Shown here piece by piece: positions 46,411 through 55,189 of a stretch of DNA of 64,000 nt. The DNA comes from JAAOII01 sp965207945 (GTDB lineage: Bacteria > Pseudomonadota > Gammaproteobacteria > CBDBNL01 > JAAOII01). The DNA lies in the NCBI GenBank assembly GCA_965207945.1, contig OZ242303.1, positions 930,001 to 994,000 of the forward strand, in the 5' to 3' direction. The translations under genes and the position numbers were made by a program. The notes below the pieces were generated by a model, which saw nothing but the letters and a program-made list of their open reading frames with translations, was not told where the DNA came from and ran no database searches. The first letter of the stretch is position 1. Every line of letters begins with the position of its first letter.

Positions 46411-47215
46411 AATCACACTGATTATTCAATTGGCTACCAAATTATTACAGCAGCTAGGCAGGTGGGGAACAGAGTATCTAGCTACTTGTGGCAAGTCCGG
46501 CATACTATTATTTCATGCTTGCTTTGCTCTTCCTCGTCGCACCATTGCATATAATCTGCTGCTTAAAGAAATGTATAAGATAGGTGTTTTATCCTTGCCA
46601 ATTATAGGAGTATCCGCTGCCTTCGTAGGTATGGTGTTATCTCTCCAGGGATACACCATATTAATAGATTTTGGCGCTGAGTCAGCAGTAGGACAGTTGG
46701 TTGCTCTTTCTTTATTGCGTGAATTAGGACCTGTAGTCACAGCTCTATTATTTGCAGGAAGAGCTGGTTCAGCAATAAGTGCGGAAATATCATTAATGAA
46801 AACTACCGAGCAGCTTTCCAGCATGGAAATGATGGGAGTTGATCCAGTTCGTCATGTAGTAGCTCCACGACTGTGGGCTGCTATTTTGACAATGCCAATT
46901 TTAGCAATTATTTTTAATCTTGTCGGCATCTGGGCGGGAGCTTTTGTAGCTATTGATTGGCTTGGGGTATACGAGGGCTCTTATTGGAGTAATATGCAAC
47001 AATCGGTAAGATTGTACGAAGATATAATTAATGGCGTTATAAAATCTGCAGTATTTGCTATTGTAATTGCCTGGATAGCGGTCTTTCAGGGTTATAATTC
47101 ATTAACAACTGCTGAAGGAATTGGCAGTTCCACAACTAAGACGGTGGTTTATTCTTCGCTTGCTGTCTTAGGTTTAGATTTTTTACTTACCGCACTAATG
47201 TTTGGAAATATTTAA
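46403..47215 (+). CDS. mlaE: Phospholipid ABC transporter permease MlaE
   Basis: 270 residues with five or six membrane helices. VGMVLSLQGYTILIDFGAES, LRELGPVVTALLFAGRAGSA and EISLMKTTEQLSSMEMMGVDP are MlaE/TTG2B signatures (quoted separately). It forms the membrane core with MlaF and MlaD. The N-terminal 35 residues form an extra amphipathic segment, as in other MlaE proteins. mlaD follows after 2 bp. Confidence 0.95.
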   Translation: MHKITLIIQLATKLLQQLGRWGTEYLATCGKSGILLFHACFALPRRTIAYNLLLKEMYKIGVLSLPIIGVSAAFVGMVLSLQGYTILIDFGAESAVGQLVALSLLRELGPVVTALLFAGRAGSAISAEISLMKTTEQLSSMEMMGVDPVRHVVAPRLWAAILTMPILAIIFNLVGIWAGAFVAIDWLGVYEGSYWSNMQQSVRLYEDIINGVIKSAVFAIVIAWIAVFQGYNSLTTAEGIGSSTTKTVVYSSLAVLGLDFLLTALMFGNI

Positions 47216-47217
47216 TT

Positions 47218-47685
47218 ATGGATAGAAATTTTAAGATAGAAATAATAGTTGGGATCTTTATAATTGTAGGGATCATTGCTTTTAGCCGTCTCGCTTTGGA
47301 AGCCAGTGGTATTACTACCGCTCAATATACTAAAAAAAGCTATAGCCTTTACGTCAATTTTGATAACATAGGTGGACTAAACAGCAAATCAAAAGTTACA
47401 ATGGCTGGCGTGCGTATTGGCAGTGTTGGAACTATAAGTTTGGATAGGGAAAGTGAGAGTGCTTTAGTGGAACTCTCTATTGATGAGGACATAGATTTTT
47501 TAACTACCGATACTTCTGCTGCTATATTAACTTCAGGGCTTTTAGGCGAGCAATATATTGAATTAACATCCGGAGCTGATGAGGAAAAATTATCTAATAG
47601 TGACTACATCACCCTCACTCAATCCGCGTTAGTATTGGAAAATCTCATAAGTAGATTTTTATTTGAAAGAGGCAAGGATAATTAA
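47218..47685 (+). CDS. mlaD: MCE-domain protein MlaD
   Basis: 155 residues. One N-terminal membrane helix (IEIIVGIFIIVGIIAF) precedes a single MCE domain with VNFDNIGGLNSKSKVTMAGV and VRIGSVGTISL. MlaD forms the hexameric lipid channel on MlaFEB. The stop shares one base with the mlaC ATG (TAATG). Confidence 0.94.
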   Translation: MDRNFKIEIIVGIFIIVGIIAFSRLALEASGITTAQYTKKSYSLYVNFDNIGGLNSKSKVTMAGVRIGSVGTISLDRESESALVELSIDEDIDFLTTDTSAAILTSGLLGEQYIELTSGADEEKLSNSDYITLTQSALVLENLISRFLFERGKDN

Positions 47686-48323
47686 TGAAAAATATCATCA
47701 TTGGCATAACCTATATGTTTTTAGTCATAACACCTTTAGTCGTTTCTGCGGCTTCAAACAATAGCCCTGAGCAGGTAATCAATGATGTTGCCGATATATT
47801 TGTTGAAACCCTTAGAAATGAGGAAATAACTCAAGAAAATGGCAAAGAACAAATTAAAAGTATAGTTAATGAGGTCTTATCGCCAGTTATTGATTTTCGA
47901 CGTATTGCTTATCGCACCATGGGAAAAAATTATAAAAAGGCAACTACTAAACAGTTTCTTCAGTTTGAAGAAGCAATAAAGAAAAGTTTGATTAATACTT
48001 ATGCTAATCCATTGCTGGAAGATTCACGCCAATTAGCGGAAAAATTATCAGTAGAGATAAGAGATGTTAAGCCAGGTAAAAGCAAGAACCCCACCTCCAT
48101 AGTTTCCACATGGCTAAAGATTGGTGCAACTGAAAAATATGATGTTATCTATTACATGTATCTTAAAAAATCAAACAATAAGTGGCTAGTTGAGAATATT
48201 GCAGTAGAGGGAATAAATCTAAGTATAAGTTTCCGCAATCAATTTGAAAGATTGATTGGAGAATATAATGGAGACATTGATCAAGTTACTAAAGTATGGG
48301 CAGAATCAAAAGTCAATGAATAA
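47685..48323 (+). CDS. mlaC: Periplasmic phospholipid-binding protein MlaC
   Basis: 212 residues. A signal peptide (MKNIIIGITYMFLVITPLVV, then SAAS) precedes the Ttg2D/MlaC domain with VLSPVIDFRRIAYRTMGKNYKKAT (two parts: VIDFRRIAYRTMG and KNYKKAT) and WLVENIAVEGINL. It ferries phospholipids between MlaA and MlaFEDB. It overlaps mlaB by 8 bp. Confidence 0.93.
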   Translation: MKNIIIGITYMFLVITPLVVSAASNNSPEQVINDVADIFVETLRNEEITQENGKEQIKSIVNEVLSPVIDFRRIAYRTMGKNYKKATTKQFLQFEEAIKKSLINTYANPLLEDSRQLAEKLSVEIRDVKPGKSKNPTSIVSTWLKIGATEKYDVIYYMYLKKSNNKWLVENIAVEGINLSISFRNQFERLIGEYNGDIDQVTKVWAESKVNE

Positions 48324-48630
48324 AACAGATGTGATAACCAAAGTAGGAAGTAATCTCTTGGTTAACGGAGTAATTGATAGCAATAATGTCAGCGCTGTTA
48401 TTGAAGAAGGTAGAAAGCACATAGAACAATTCGAGCAAAAGACACCCATCAATATATCCTTGCAAGGGCTAAAATCTCATAATAGTATTCAGCTTTCCTT
48501 TATCTTGTGCCTCTTACGAATAGCTAAGAAGCAAGATAAAGAAATAACATTAGATAATATTCCAAGCAGTACTGAAAACATGATTAATGTTCATAACCTG
48601 CGAAGTATACTACAACGCTATTATAGGTAG
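48316..48630 (+). CDS. mlaB: STAS-domain protein MlaB
   Basis: 104 residues from ATG 48316, chosen over 48256 because the STAS fold begins here and the overlap with mlaC is then only 8 bp. NLLVNGVIDSNNVSAVIEEG and INISLQGLKSHNSIQLSFIL fit a divergent STAS domain. MlaB binds MlaF and is needed for transporter activity. Position as fifth mla gene is the strongest evidence. Confidence 0.85.
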   Translation: MNKTDVITKVGSNLLVNGVIDSNNVSAVIEEGRKHIEQFEQKTPINISLQGLKSHNSIQLSFILCLLRIAKKQDKEITLDNIPSSTENMINVHNLRSILQRYYR

Positions 48631-48652
48631 GGTATAAATAGGACGAATTTTT

Positions 48653-48901
48653 ATGACAAACGAAGAAATTATACAAATTGTAAAAAATGTTCTGCCAGAT
48701 TGTGAGATACAAGTGGAAGAACGGCAAGGACAATATATAGTCCACGCCATAGGGGATGTATTTAATGATACGATGATGATTGATAGGCAAAAAAAAATAT
48801 ACGCTCCTCTTGCTAAATATATAACAGAGGGCAAGATTCATGCCATTAGCGTCAGAGGTTATACTAAGGAAGAATGGGCAAACACCCAAAACAAACAATA
48901 G
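48653..48901 (+). CDS. ibaG: BolA/IbaG family protein
   Basis: 82 residues. IVKNVLPDCEIQVEERQGQ and DRQKKIYAPLAKYITEGKIHAIS (given in parts: RQKKIYAPLAKY, IHAISV) are BolA-family features. In E. coli the homologue between mla and murA is IbaG. It may bind monothiol glutaredoxin and [2Fe-2S]. AGGA lies 9 nt before the ATG as a weak SD. murA follows after 6 bp. Confidence 0.85.
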   Translation: MTNEEIIQIVKNVLPDCEIQVEERQGQYIVHAIGDVFNDTMMIDRQKKIYAPLAKYITEGKIHAISVRGYTKEEWANTQNKQ

Positions 48902-48907
48902 AATTAA

Positions 48908-50170
48908 ATGGAAAAACTAATAGTCAATGGGGATAATCGCCTCGAAGGAGAGATTGTAATATCAGGAGCTAAAAACTCATCATTACCTATATTAATAAGT
49001 AGCTTGCTTACTTCAGATAAACTTATTTTACATAATCTACCTCATTTGCATGACGTAACATCTATGATAACTCTTTTGCGAGTTCTCAATGTAGGTTTTA
49101 CAATGCATGAAGATCTTACAGTAACCGCACAAGGGGATAGTATAGATAATTGGACAGCTCCTTATGATATAGTTCGCACTATGCGTGCTTCTATAATGGT
49201 GCTCGCCCCTCTTCTCGCTAGATTTCATAAAGCAATAGTTTCATTACCAGGAGGTTGTTCAATAGGCAGCAGGCCTATTGATATGCACTTGGATGCATTG
49301 CGTATGATGGGAGCAAAATGTGATATACACGAAGGATATATCCATTGCACTGCACCGCGTGGTTTAAAAGGAACTACTATTAATTTTAAGAAAAGTACAG
49401 TTACAGGAACCGAAAATATACTAATGGCAGCCACCCTTGCCAAAGGGACCACTATATTAAAAAATGCCGCGCGCGAACCAGAAATAGTAGACCTCGCCAA
49501 TTGCTTAAATATGATGGGAGCAAAAATAACAGGTGAAGGGGGTAAGACCATACGGATTGAAGGAGTTAAAGAACTTAGAGGAGCAGAATATTCCATAATG
49601 CCTGACAGAATTGAAAGTGGAACATTCCTTGCTGCTGCCACAGCCACCTCAGGGCACATTAGATTGGAAAAAACTTCACATAAGTATATGACAGCCGTTA
49701 TGGATAAACTCAAAGAAGCAGGCGCAAAGGTTGCTTATGGAGAAGATTGGATTGAACTGGACATGAAAAAGAAAAAGCCTAATGCTGTAGATATTAGAAC
49801 TGCTCCCTACCCCAATTTTCCCACAGATATGCAGGCACAATTTGTTGCAGTAAATGCCATAGCAAAAGGAAACAGTAAGGTTGAGGAAACCGTATTTGAA
49901 AATAGGTTTATGCATGTGGATGAGATAAATAGAATGGGTGCTAACATAGAAATTCATAACAGTGCAGCATTAGTAAAGGGAGTTCAAAAGCTTACAGGAG
50001 CTGATGTTATTGCATCAGATTTACGCGCCTCTGCAAGTTTAATAATAGCTGCTTTAGTTGCCGAAGGGGAAAGCTCTATTAATAGGATTTATCATATTGA
50101 CCGTGGCTACGAGTGTATAGAAGAGAAACTACAAAAAATTGGCGCCAATATATATCGTCAAGCCCACTAA
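48908..50170 (+). CDS. murA: UDP-N-acetylglucosamine 1-carboxyvinyltransferase
   Basis: 420 residues. ISGAKNSSLPILISSLL at the start, PGGCSIGSRPIDMHL with the catalytic, fosfomycin-reactive Cys near residue 116, and ESGTFLAAATATSG. It catalyses the first committed step of peptidoglycan synthesis. The mla-ibaG-murA order is typical of Gammaproteobacteria. hisG follows after 22 bp. Confidence 0.96.
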   Translation: MEKLIVNGDNRLEGEIVISGAKNSSLPILISSLLTSDKLILHNLPHLHDVTSMITLLRVLNVGFTMHEDLTVTAQGDSIDNWTAPYDIVRTMRASIMVLAPLLARFHKAIVSLPGGCSIGSRPIDMHLDALRMMGAKCDIHEGYIHCTAPRGLKGTTINFKKSTVTGTENILMAATLAKGTTILKNAAREPEIVDLANCLNMMGAKITGEGGKTIRIEGVKELRGAEYSIMPDRIESGTFLAAATATSGHIRLEKTSHKYMTAVMDKLKEAGAKVAYGEDWIELDMKKKKPNAVDIRTAPYPNFPTDMQAQFVAVNAIAKGNSKVEETVFENRFMHVDEINRMGANIEIHNSAALVKGVQKLTGADVIASDLRASASLIIAALVAEGESSINRIYHIDRGYECIEEKLQKIGANIYRQAH

Positions 50171-50192
50171 TATTAAAAATCTTGCAAGTAGT

Positions 50193-50825
50193 ATGCTAAA
50201 TTTAGTTATACCTAAAGGTAGAATGCTAGATGTATGCTTAAAGCATATTGAAAAGGCAGGGCTCATTCTTAATGGTGAAAGGCCTGATGATAGATGTCTA
50301 TCGTTCCCTCTCAATAATGGAATAACTCTATTCATAGTTCGCAATACAGATATCCTTACATATATAAAAAACAATATAGCTGATATTGCTTTTATAGGTT
50401 CAGATATGCTATTAGAGGAAAAAGAAGGGAGTAAAGAAGTAAACTATTATAATTATGGAGACATTGGTTTAACTTCATGCCGTCTGATGACTGCAGGAAA
50501 AAGAGTAAATCATAATAGTATCCCTCCCAGATTAAGAGTTGCCACCAAATATGAACGTATAGCTGCCAAATTTTATGCATCCAAAGGCATACAAGCAGAT
50601 ATAATAAAAATAAATGGCTCAGTGGAACTTGCAGCTGCTACTGGCTTTGCAGATCAAATAGTAGATATAGTGGATACTGGACGCACTCTAAAAGATAACA
50701 ACTTGATTCCTCTTGAGAAGATTACGGACGTCTCCACTCGTTTGATTATAAATAAAGGCGCCCTGAAAAGCAAATGGAGACAGATTAATCCTCTTCTTAA
50801 GTCGCTAATACCATGCAGCCATTAA
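50193..50825 (+). CDS. hisG: ATP phosphoribosyltransferase, short form
   Basis: 210 residues from ATG 50193, where the family N-terminus LNLVIPKGRMLD begins; the longer frame from 50139 overlaps murA. FIGSDMLLEE, KYERIAAKFYASKGIQADII and ADQIVDIVDTGRTLKDNNL are conserved. It is the short HisG form, which lacks the C-terminal regulatory domain and normally needs HisZ; hisZ is not in this window. murA-hisG adjacency is common in Beta- and Gammaproteobacteria, but hisD, which usually follows, is absent here. Confidence 0.93.
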   Translation: MLNLVIPKGRMLDVCLKHIEKAGLILNGERPDDRCLSFPLNNGITLFIVRNTDILTYIKNNIADIAFIGSDMLLEEKEGSKEVNYYNYGDIGLTSCRLMTAGKRVNHNSIPPRLRVATKYERIAAKFYASKGIQADIIKINGSVELAAATGFADQIVDIVDTGRTLKDNNLIPLEKITDVSTRLIINKGALKSKWRQINPLLKSLIPCSH

Positions 50826-50896
50826 AAAATAATTTTATTGACATATTATGGCAGGATAAAAATCCTTTTTGGGTTAAGAGAGCTATTTCGCAATGA
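50813..50896 (+). CDS. 27-residue small ORF bridging hisG and the SDR gene
   Basis: ATG 50813 to TGA 50896, in another frame than hisG. It overlaps the hisG end by 13 bp and the SDR start by 4 bp (ATGA). The peptide MQPLKNNFIDILWQDKNPF, then WVKRAISQ, is not low-complexity and has three aromatic residues close together. The double overlap suggests translational coupling. I recognise no family; it could be chance. Confidence 0.4.
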   Translation: MQPLKNNFIDILWQDKNPFWVKRAISQ

Positions 50897-51630
50897 ACAA
50901 GAGTTCAAAGACACGCAACTCCAAAAATAATTCTTTATTGCTATACGGCAAAATGATTTTAGTGACAGGAGCGGCATCAGATGAGGGAAAATCTATTGCA
51001 ATGAAACTCGCTTCTGAGGGAGCTAAGCTGGTACTCATTGATAAAGATTTAGTCGCCTTAGATAATCTTGCAAAGAATATTAAGGTTTCTTACAATATAA
51101 ATTCATTGGTAATTCCTTTAAACTTAAGAAAGGACAGAGCATCTGTCTACAATAATCTGGCAAAAAGAATTGCTGCAAAATCATCCCATTTAGATGGCGT
51201 TATACTTGCTGCAAATCAAACCGGTTTTACAAATAATATTCTTACATACCCTACTCTTCTGTGGAAAGAAATAATTCAGGTTAACCTTGATGCAAACTTT
51301 ATTTTAGTTAAAACTCTTTTGCCATTTTTACTAAGTGCACAAGAACCTTGTTTAATATTTAGATTGCTTGATGAAAAAAATGCTCTTCAATCGGGGAATG
51401 GAGCTTATGGAGTATCCAAATATGCTCTTGATGGTTTTATGAAGATGCTTGCTGCAGAAATGTCTGAAAGTCATCTTGCTATATTCGGAATTAAGTTAGA
51501 GAATGGCATAACACCTGCTGGAAAGCCATTAAGTCAAAGTAACCTTATGAACGCCGCAGCTTTAATACCACAGATTATAGCTAATAATTGCAAAGAGTTT
51601 CATGGCGAAATTTTGGATTTATTATCATAA
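50893..51630 (+). CDS. Short-chain dehydrogenase-like protein (YciK-like), catalytic Ser not evident
   Basis: 245 residues. The Rossmann glycine motif is TGAASDEGKS instead of TGxxxGIG. ANQTG replaces NNAG. The active-site YxxxK is intact as YGVSK, but the Ser that normally lies about 13 residues before Tyr is not seen (IFRLLDEKNALQ occupies that place). The general layout is closest to YciK-type SDR proteins. It may be a degenerate or non-catalytic member. It follows the 27-residue ORF with an ATGA overlap and is convergent with argH. Confidence 0.72.
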   Translation: MNKSSKTRNSKNNSLLLYGKMILVTGAASDEGKSIAMKLASEGAKLVLIDKDLVALDNLAKNIKVSYNINSLVIPLNLRKDRASVYNNLAKRIAAKSSHLDGVILAANQTGFTNNILTYPTLLWKEIIQVNLDANFILVKTLLPFLLSAQEPCLIFRLLDEKNALQSGNGAYGVSKYALDGFMKMLAAEMSESHLAIFGIKLENGITPAGKPLSQSNLMNAAALIPQIIANNCKEFHGEILDLLS

Positions 51631-51700
51631 TATAATAATAATTAATAAAATCTGATATTCAACCATCAGTATCTATTTACCTACAGGCGAATAACACATA

Positions 51701-53140
51701 TTATCCCTTTAATTTCTCTATTTTAATCATATCCTTTTCTGCCTTACGAATTGCTATATTAGCGGCTTTCTTCACCCTATTAGGTGCGCTGCCGCCAAAA
51801 TGATTATAAGAAGCGACTATTTGCGTCAGATCAAGTAATTTATATATATCATCTTCTATAACTGAAGATACCAACTGCATTTGAGCAATAGGGATATCCT
51901 GCAAGCCCCTTTTATATTTATGTTTTTGAGCTAAAGCTACAAGTTTTCCAGCCATGCTATATGCAGTCCGAAATGGAATATCTTTTTTTGTCAGATAATC
52001 TGCAAGCCGGGTTGCGTTCACATAGCCAAGTTCAAGCGACTTTTCCATATTCTGGTGGTTAAATGTCATTCCCCGAATTAATAATTTCCATGCTATTATG
52101 CAATTTTTAAGAGTGTCCATGGTATCAAAAAGTGCTTCCTTATCTTCCTGATTATCCTTGTTATAAGCTAAGGTCTGCCCCTTCATTATAGTTAATATGC
52201 TAATTAAATTACCAAAAACCCTGCCGCTTTTACCGCGAATAAGTTCAGGTAGATCTGGATTCTTTTTTTGTGGCATTATTGAAGAGCCCGTACACAGTTC
52301 ATCGGCAAGCTCAACAAAACCAAATTGCGCTGTGCACCATATTATCAACTCCTCAGCCCATCTGGATAAATGTTGCATGGTTATCGCTGCTGCAGCTATA
52401 AATTCAATTATAAAGTCACGACTACTAACTGCATCTAAAGAGTTAGCCATAACTTCATCAAACCCCAATTCTTTGGCAAGCATATTTCTATCTATTGGAA
52501 ATGATGTTCCGGCAAGAGCAGCCGAACCCAAAGGCATCATATTGACTCTTTTACGGCAATCCTGCATCCTCTCGTAATCTCGTAGCAGCATCTCATGCCA
52601 AGCCATCAAATGATGGCCACAAGTAACTGGTTGCGCTGGCTGCAAATGAGTAAACCCTGGCATAAGAGTTGCATATTCTTCAAGAGCTTTTGTTGCTAGC
52701 TCTTTGCGCAGCTCATTCATAAGTAATGCTAATTCATCTATCCCCTTGCGTATATACAAGCGAACATCTGTAGCAATCTGATCATTACGGGAACGTCCAA
52801 GATGAAGCTTTTTACCTGTATCTCCTATTTTTTTTGTAAGATGTGATTCTATATGCATGTGAATATCTTCCAACTCATCTTTCCATGACATATTTCCTTT
52901 TGCTATATAGCTAGCTGTTTCTTTTAGCCCCTTATCAAGAACACGAAATTCCTTTTGGTTGAGCATTCCTATTGAGTACAGCATTTTGACATGTGCACGA
53001 GATACCAAGATATCTTCTTCATATAATCTCTTATCAAATGAATGGGATGCTGTAAAACTTTGAGTAAAATTACTCGCTTGTTTTTGCAACAAACCACTTA
53101 GCAGCTTATTCTCTTGTCCCTTGTTGTTTGTTTTCACCAT
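51701..53140 (-). CDS. argH: Argininosuccinate lyase
   Basis: 479 residues. HLGRSRNDQIATDVRLYIR, GFTHLQPAQPVTCGHHLMAW and the fumarase/lyase signature GSSIMPQKKNPDLPELIRG are present. It splits argininosuccinate into arginine and fumarate. There are no other arginine genes nearby. A TATAAT 6 nt before the ATG predicts a leaderless mRNA. Confidence 0.96.
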   Translation of the reverse strand: MVKTNNKGQENKLLSGLLQKQASNFTQSFTASHSFDKRLYEEDILVSRAHVKMLYSIGMLNQKEFRVLDKGLKETASYIAKGNMSWKDELEDIHMHIESHLTKKIGDTGKKLHLGRSRNDQIATDVRLYIRKGIDELALLMNELRKELATKALEEYATLMPGFTHLQPAQPVTCGHHLMAWHEMLLRDYERMQDCRKRVNMMPLGSAALAGTSFPIDRNMLAKELGFDEVMANSLDAVSSRDFIIEFIAAAAITMQHLSRWAEELIIWCTAQFGFVELADELCTGSSIMPQKKNPDLPELIRGKSGRVFGNLISILTIMKGQTLAYNKDNQEDKEALFDTMDTLKNCIIAWKLLIRGMTFNHQNMEKSLELGYVNATRLADYLTKKDIPFRTAYSMAGKLVALAQKHKYKRGLQDIPIAQMQLVSSVIEDDIYKLLDLTQIVASYNHFGGSAPNRVKKAANIAIRKAEKDMIKIEKLKG

Positions 53141-53146
53141 GTCTAT

Positions 53147-53152
53147 ATTATA
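53147..53152 (-). promoter_or_regulatory. -10 box of argH
   Basis: TATAAT on the reverse strand, 6 nt before ATG 53140. It lies in the 29-bp gap between argH and mutM. Confidence 0.55.
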
Positions 53153-53169
53153 GGTAGATTAAAAAATGT

Positions 53170-53979
53170 CTATGTTTGGCAGGTATCACAATAAAAAGAT
53201 GTCCGCTGTCCTTGTACAATCCGCTTTACTGTGCATCCGCAAGCGGGGCACGGCTCTTTTTCTTTACCATAAACATTTAATTGCAAAGCGAAGTATCCTG
53301 GCTTACCATCCGCCCCTTTGAAATCGCGTATGGTGCTGCCTCCTGCTTTTATCGCCTTATTCAAAATTTGCTTTATCGCATCAGATAGATCTGTACATTG
53401 ATTTATAGAGCATTCTTTTGCTGGTCTTGTTGGGTTTATCTTAGCTTCCCATAGAGATTCAGATGCGTAAATATTGCCAACACCAACAATAAACTTTGAA
53501 TCCATAACAAACTGTTTAATGGATATACTTTTCCCTCTAGTTAATTTATATAACAGTGCTCCATTAAAAATTTTTGTTAATGGCTCAACTCCCAAATTAT
53601 CAAGGAGGGATTTCTCCTGTTTTCCCCCTTCCCAAACGATACATCCAAATCGCCTAGGATCGTTATATCTCATTATTAAATTAGTAAATACTATATCAAC
53701 ATGGTCATGCTTATGCAAAGGGTGATTAGTATCAGCTATTTTGATACTCCCTGACATTCCCAAGTGCATTATTAAATTGCCATGCGCGAAATCCAATAAA
53801 ATATATTTAGCACGTCTTGAGACATTTAGCACCTTTTTATTTTTGAGTATTCCAGGCAAATCATCTCGCACTTTATATCTTAATGATGATTGTCTGATAA
53901 TCACATCAGTAACCGATTTATTCATAATTCTGGGGCGAATAAATCTCAGTGTTGTCTCAACTTCAGGTAATTCTGGCAT
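53170..53979 (-). CDS. mutM: Formamidopyrimidine-DNA glycosylase
   Basis: 269 residues. The catalytic N-terminus PELPEVETT (Pro2 and Glu3) is intact. NPLLxKR-like RYNDPRRFGCIVW and a C-terminal zinc finger CPACGC...CDTCQ follow. It removes oxidised purines such as 8-oxoguanine. The 7-nt spacing from a TATAAT predicts a leaderless mRNA. Confidence 0.95.
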   Translation of the reverse strand: MPELPEVETTLRFIRPRIMNKSVTDVIIRQSSLRYKVRDDLPGILKNKKVLNVSRRAKYILLDFAHGNLIMHLGMSGSIKIADTNHPLHKHDHVDIVFTNLIMRYNDPRRFGCIVWEGGKQEKSLLDNLGVEPLTKIFNGALLYKLTRGKSISIKQFVMDSKFIVGVGNIYASESLWEAKINPTRPAKECSINQCTDLSDAIKQILNKAIKAGGSTIRDFKGADGKPGYFALQLNVYGKEKEPCPACGCTVKRIVQGQRTSFYCDTCQT

Positions 53980-53986
53980 AGATAAA

Positions 53987-53992
53987 ATTATA
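53987..53992 (-). promoter_or_regulatory. -10 box of mutM
   Basis: TATAAT on the reverse strand, 7 nt before ATG 53979. Confidence 0.55.
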
Positions 53993-54100
53993 ATACTTAT
54001 TTCATTCTTAATTAAATAATTAGTAGTGTCAATATAATTAATTCTATAATTGGATAGGTATTGATTCTCATTGAAGCATTGATGCTTTATTAATATAAAC

Positions 54101-54106
54101 TATATT
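54101..54106 (+). promoter_or_regulatory. -10 box of the iron-binding protein gene
   Basis: TATATT, 7 nt before ATG 54114; one mismatch from TATAAT. Confidence 0.4.
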
Positions 54107-54113
54107 TTTAGCT

Positions 54114-55136
54114 ATGAAAAATATTACAAAGTTGGCAGTTATTTGCCTACTTACTATATCCTTTTGGATAGTTTCATCTGTATCAGCGGAAGAAGTAAAT
54201 GTATACTCTTATCGGCAATCCCATTTAATTCAATCCTTATTGGATGAATTTACTATGCAAACAGGCATTAAAGCAAATGTAGTGTTTGCTTCTCAGGGAA
54301 TTACTGAAAGATTAGAGTTTGAAGGACGCAAAAGTCCTGCAGACATTGTCTTAACTGTTGACATCTATCGTTTATCAGAGCTTAAGTCCAAAGGGCTAAC
54401 TTCTCCTGTTGAATCAAAGAAGCTTTCCAAAGTCCTGCCTGCATCGCTTAGGGATCCAGATAATAACTGGTTCGCTTTAACTACACGGGCTAGAGTCATA
54501 TATGCTAGTGGCGATAAAAAAAGGGCTCCTTTAAAGGAAGTTAGTAGTTATCTTGATTTAGCAAAACCAAACCTGGGCAAAAGAATATGTATTAGACCTT
54601 TAAGTCATATTTATAATCTTGGATTAACTTCTTCCTTGATCGCTCAATACGGGAAAAAGAAGACCAGCGATTGGTTAACTGGACTTAAAAATAATTTGGC
54701 GCGTCGTCCTCAAGGAAATGATAGAGCTCAGATTAAAGCAATAACCCAAGGTGTTTGCGACTATGCAGTCGCTAATTCTTATTATTTTAATTTACTGGCA
54801 CTTGATGATACAAAGTGGACACGCAATATAAGAATCATTACTCCTAGTGCTAAGAAAGGGGGTACTCACATGAATATTTCTGGAATGGCTTTAACTCGTT
54901 ATGCCCCCAATAGAAAGAATGCAATTAAACTTATGGAGTTTTTAGTCAGTGAATGGGCTCAATACCATTATGCTCAAGCTAACCAAGAGTTTCCTGTGGT
55001 TGAAGGCATTGAAGCATCTCCTCTATTGAAGAAAAATTTTGGTGATTTTGATAGGCAGAATGTAGCTATAGGCACCACTGCCACCTTCATCCCCAGCGCA
55101 CAAAGTATTATTAATACACTTGGAGTGGATCAATAA
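54114..55136 (+). CDS. Fe(III) ABC transporter substrate-binding protein (FbpA/AfuA family)
   Basis: 340 residues. A signal peptide (MKNITKLAVICLLTISFWIV, then SSVSAEE) precedes a periplasmic binding fold. VNVYSYRQSHLIQSLLDEFT, PADIVLTVDIYRLSELKSKG (in parts) and NSYYFNLL with adjacent tyrosines are typical of FbpA-type ferric binding proteins, which hold Fe(III) through a pair of tyrosines. No permease or ATPase gene is adjacent, so it is an orphan component here. A good intrinsic terminator follows. Confidence 0.85.
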   Translation: MKNITKLAVICLLTISFWIVSSVSAEEVNVYSYRQSHLIQSLLDEFTMQTGIKANVVFASQGITERLEFEGRKSPADIVLTVDIYRLSELKSKGLTSPVESKKLSKVLPASLRDPDNNWFALTTRARVIYASGDKKRAPLKEVSSYLDLAKPNLGKRICIRPLSHIYNLGLTSSLIAQYGKKKTSDWLTGLKNNLARRPQGNDRAQIKAITQGVCDYAVANSYYFNLLALDDTKWTRNIRIITPSAKKGGTHMNISGMALTRYAPNRKNAIKLMEFLVSEWAQYHYAQANQEFPVVEGIEASPLLKKNFGDFDRQNVAIGTTATFIPSAQSIINTLGVDQ

Positions 55137-55154
55137 ATAATATTAATATTTGGT

Positions 55155-55183
55155 AAAAGGACGGCTGACGCCATCCTTTTTTT
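55155..55183 (+). terminator. Rho-independent terminator after the iron-binding protein gene
   Basis: AAAAGGA-C-GGC, loop TGAC, GCC-A-TCCTTTTTTT: a GC-rich stem with one internal mismatch followed by seven T. It also separates this gene from the convergent gspN. Confidence 0.8.
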
Positions 55184-55189
55184 ATTGAA

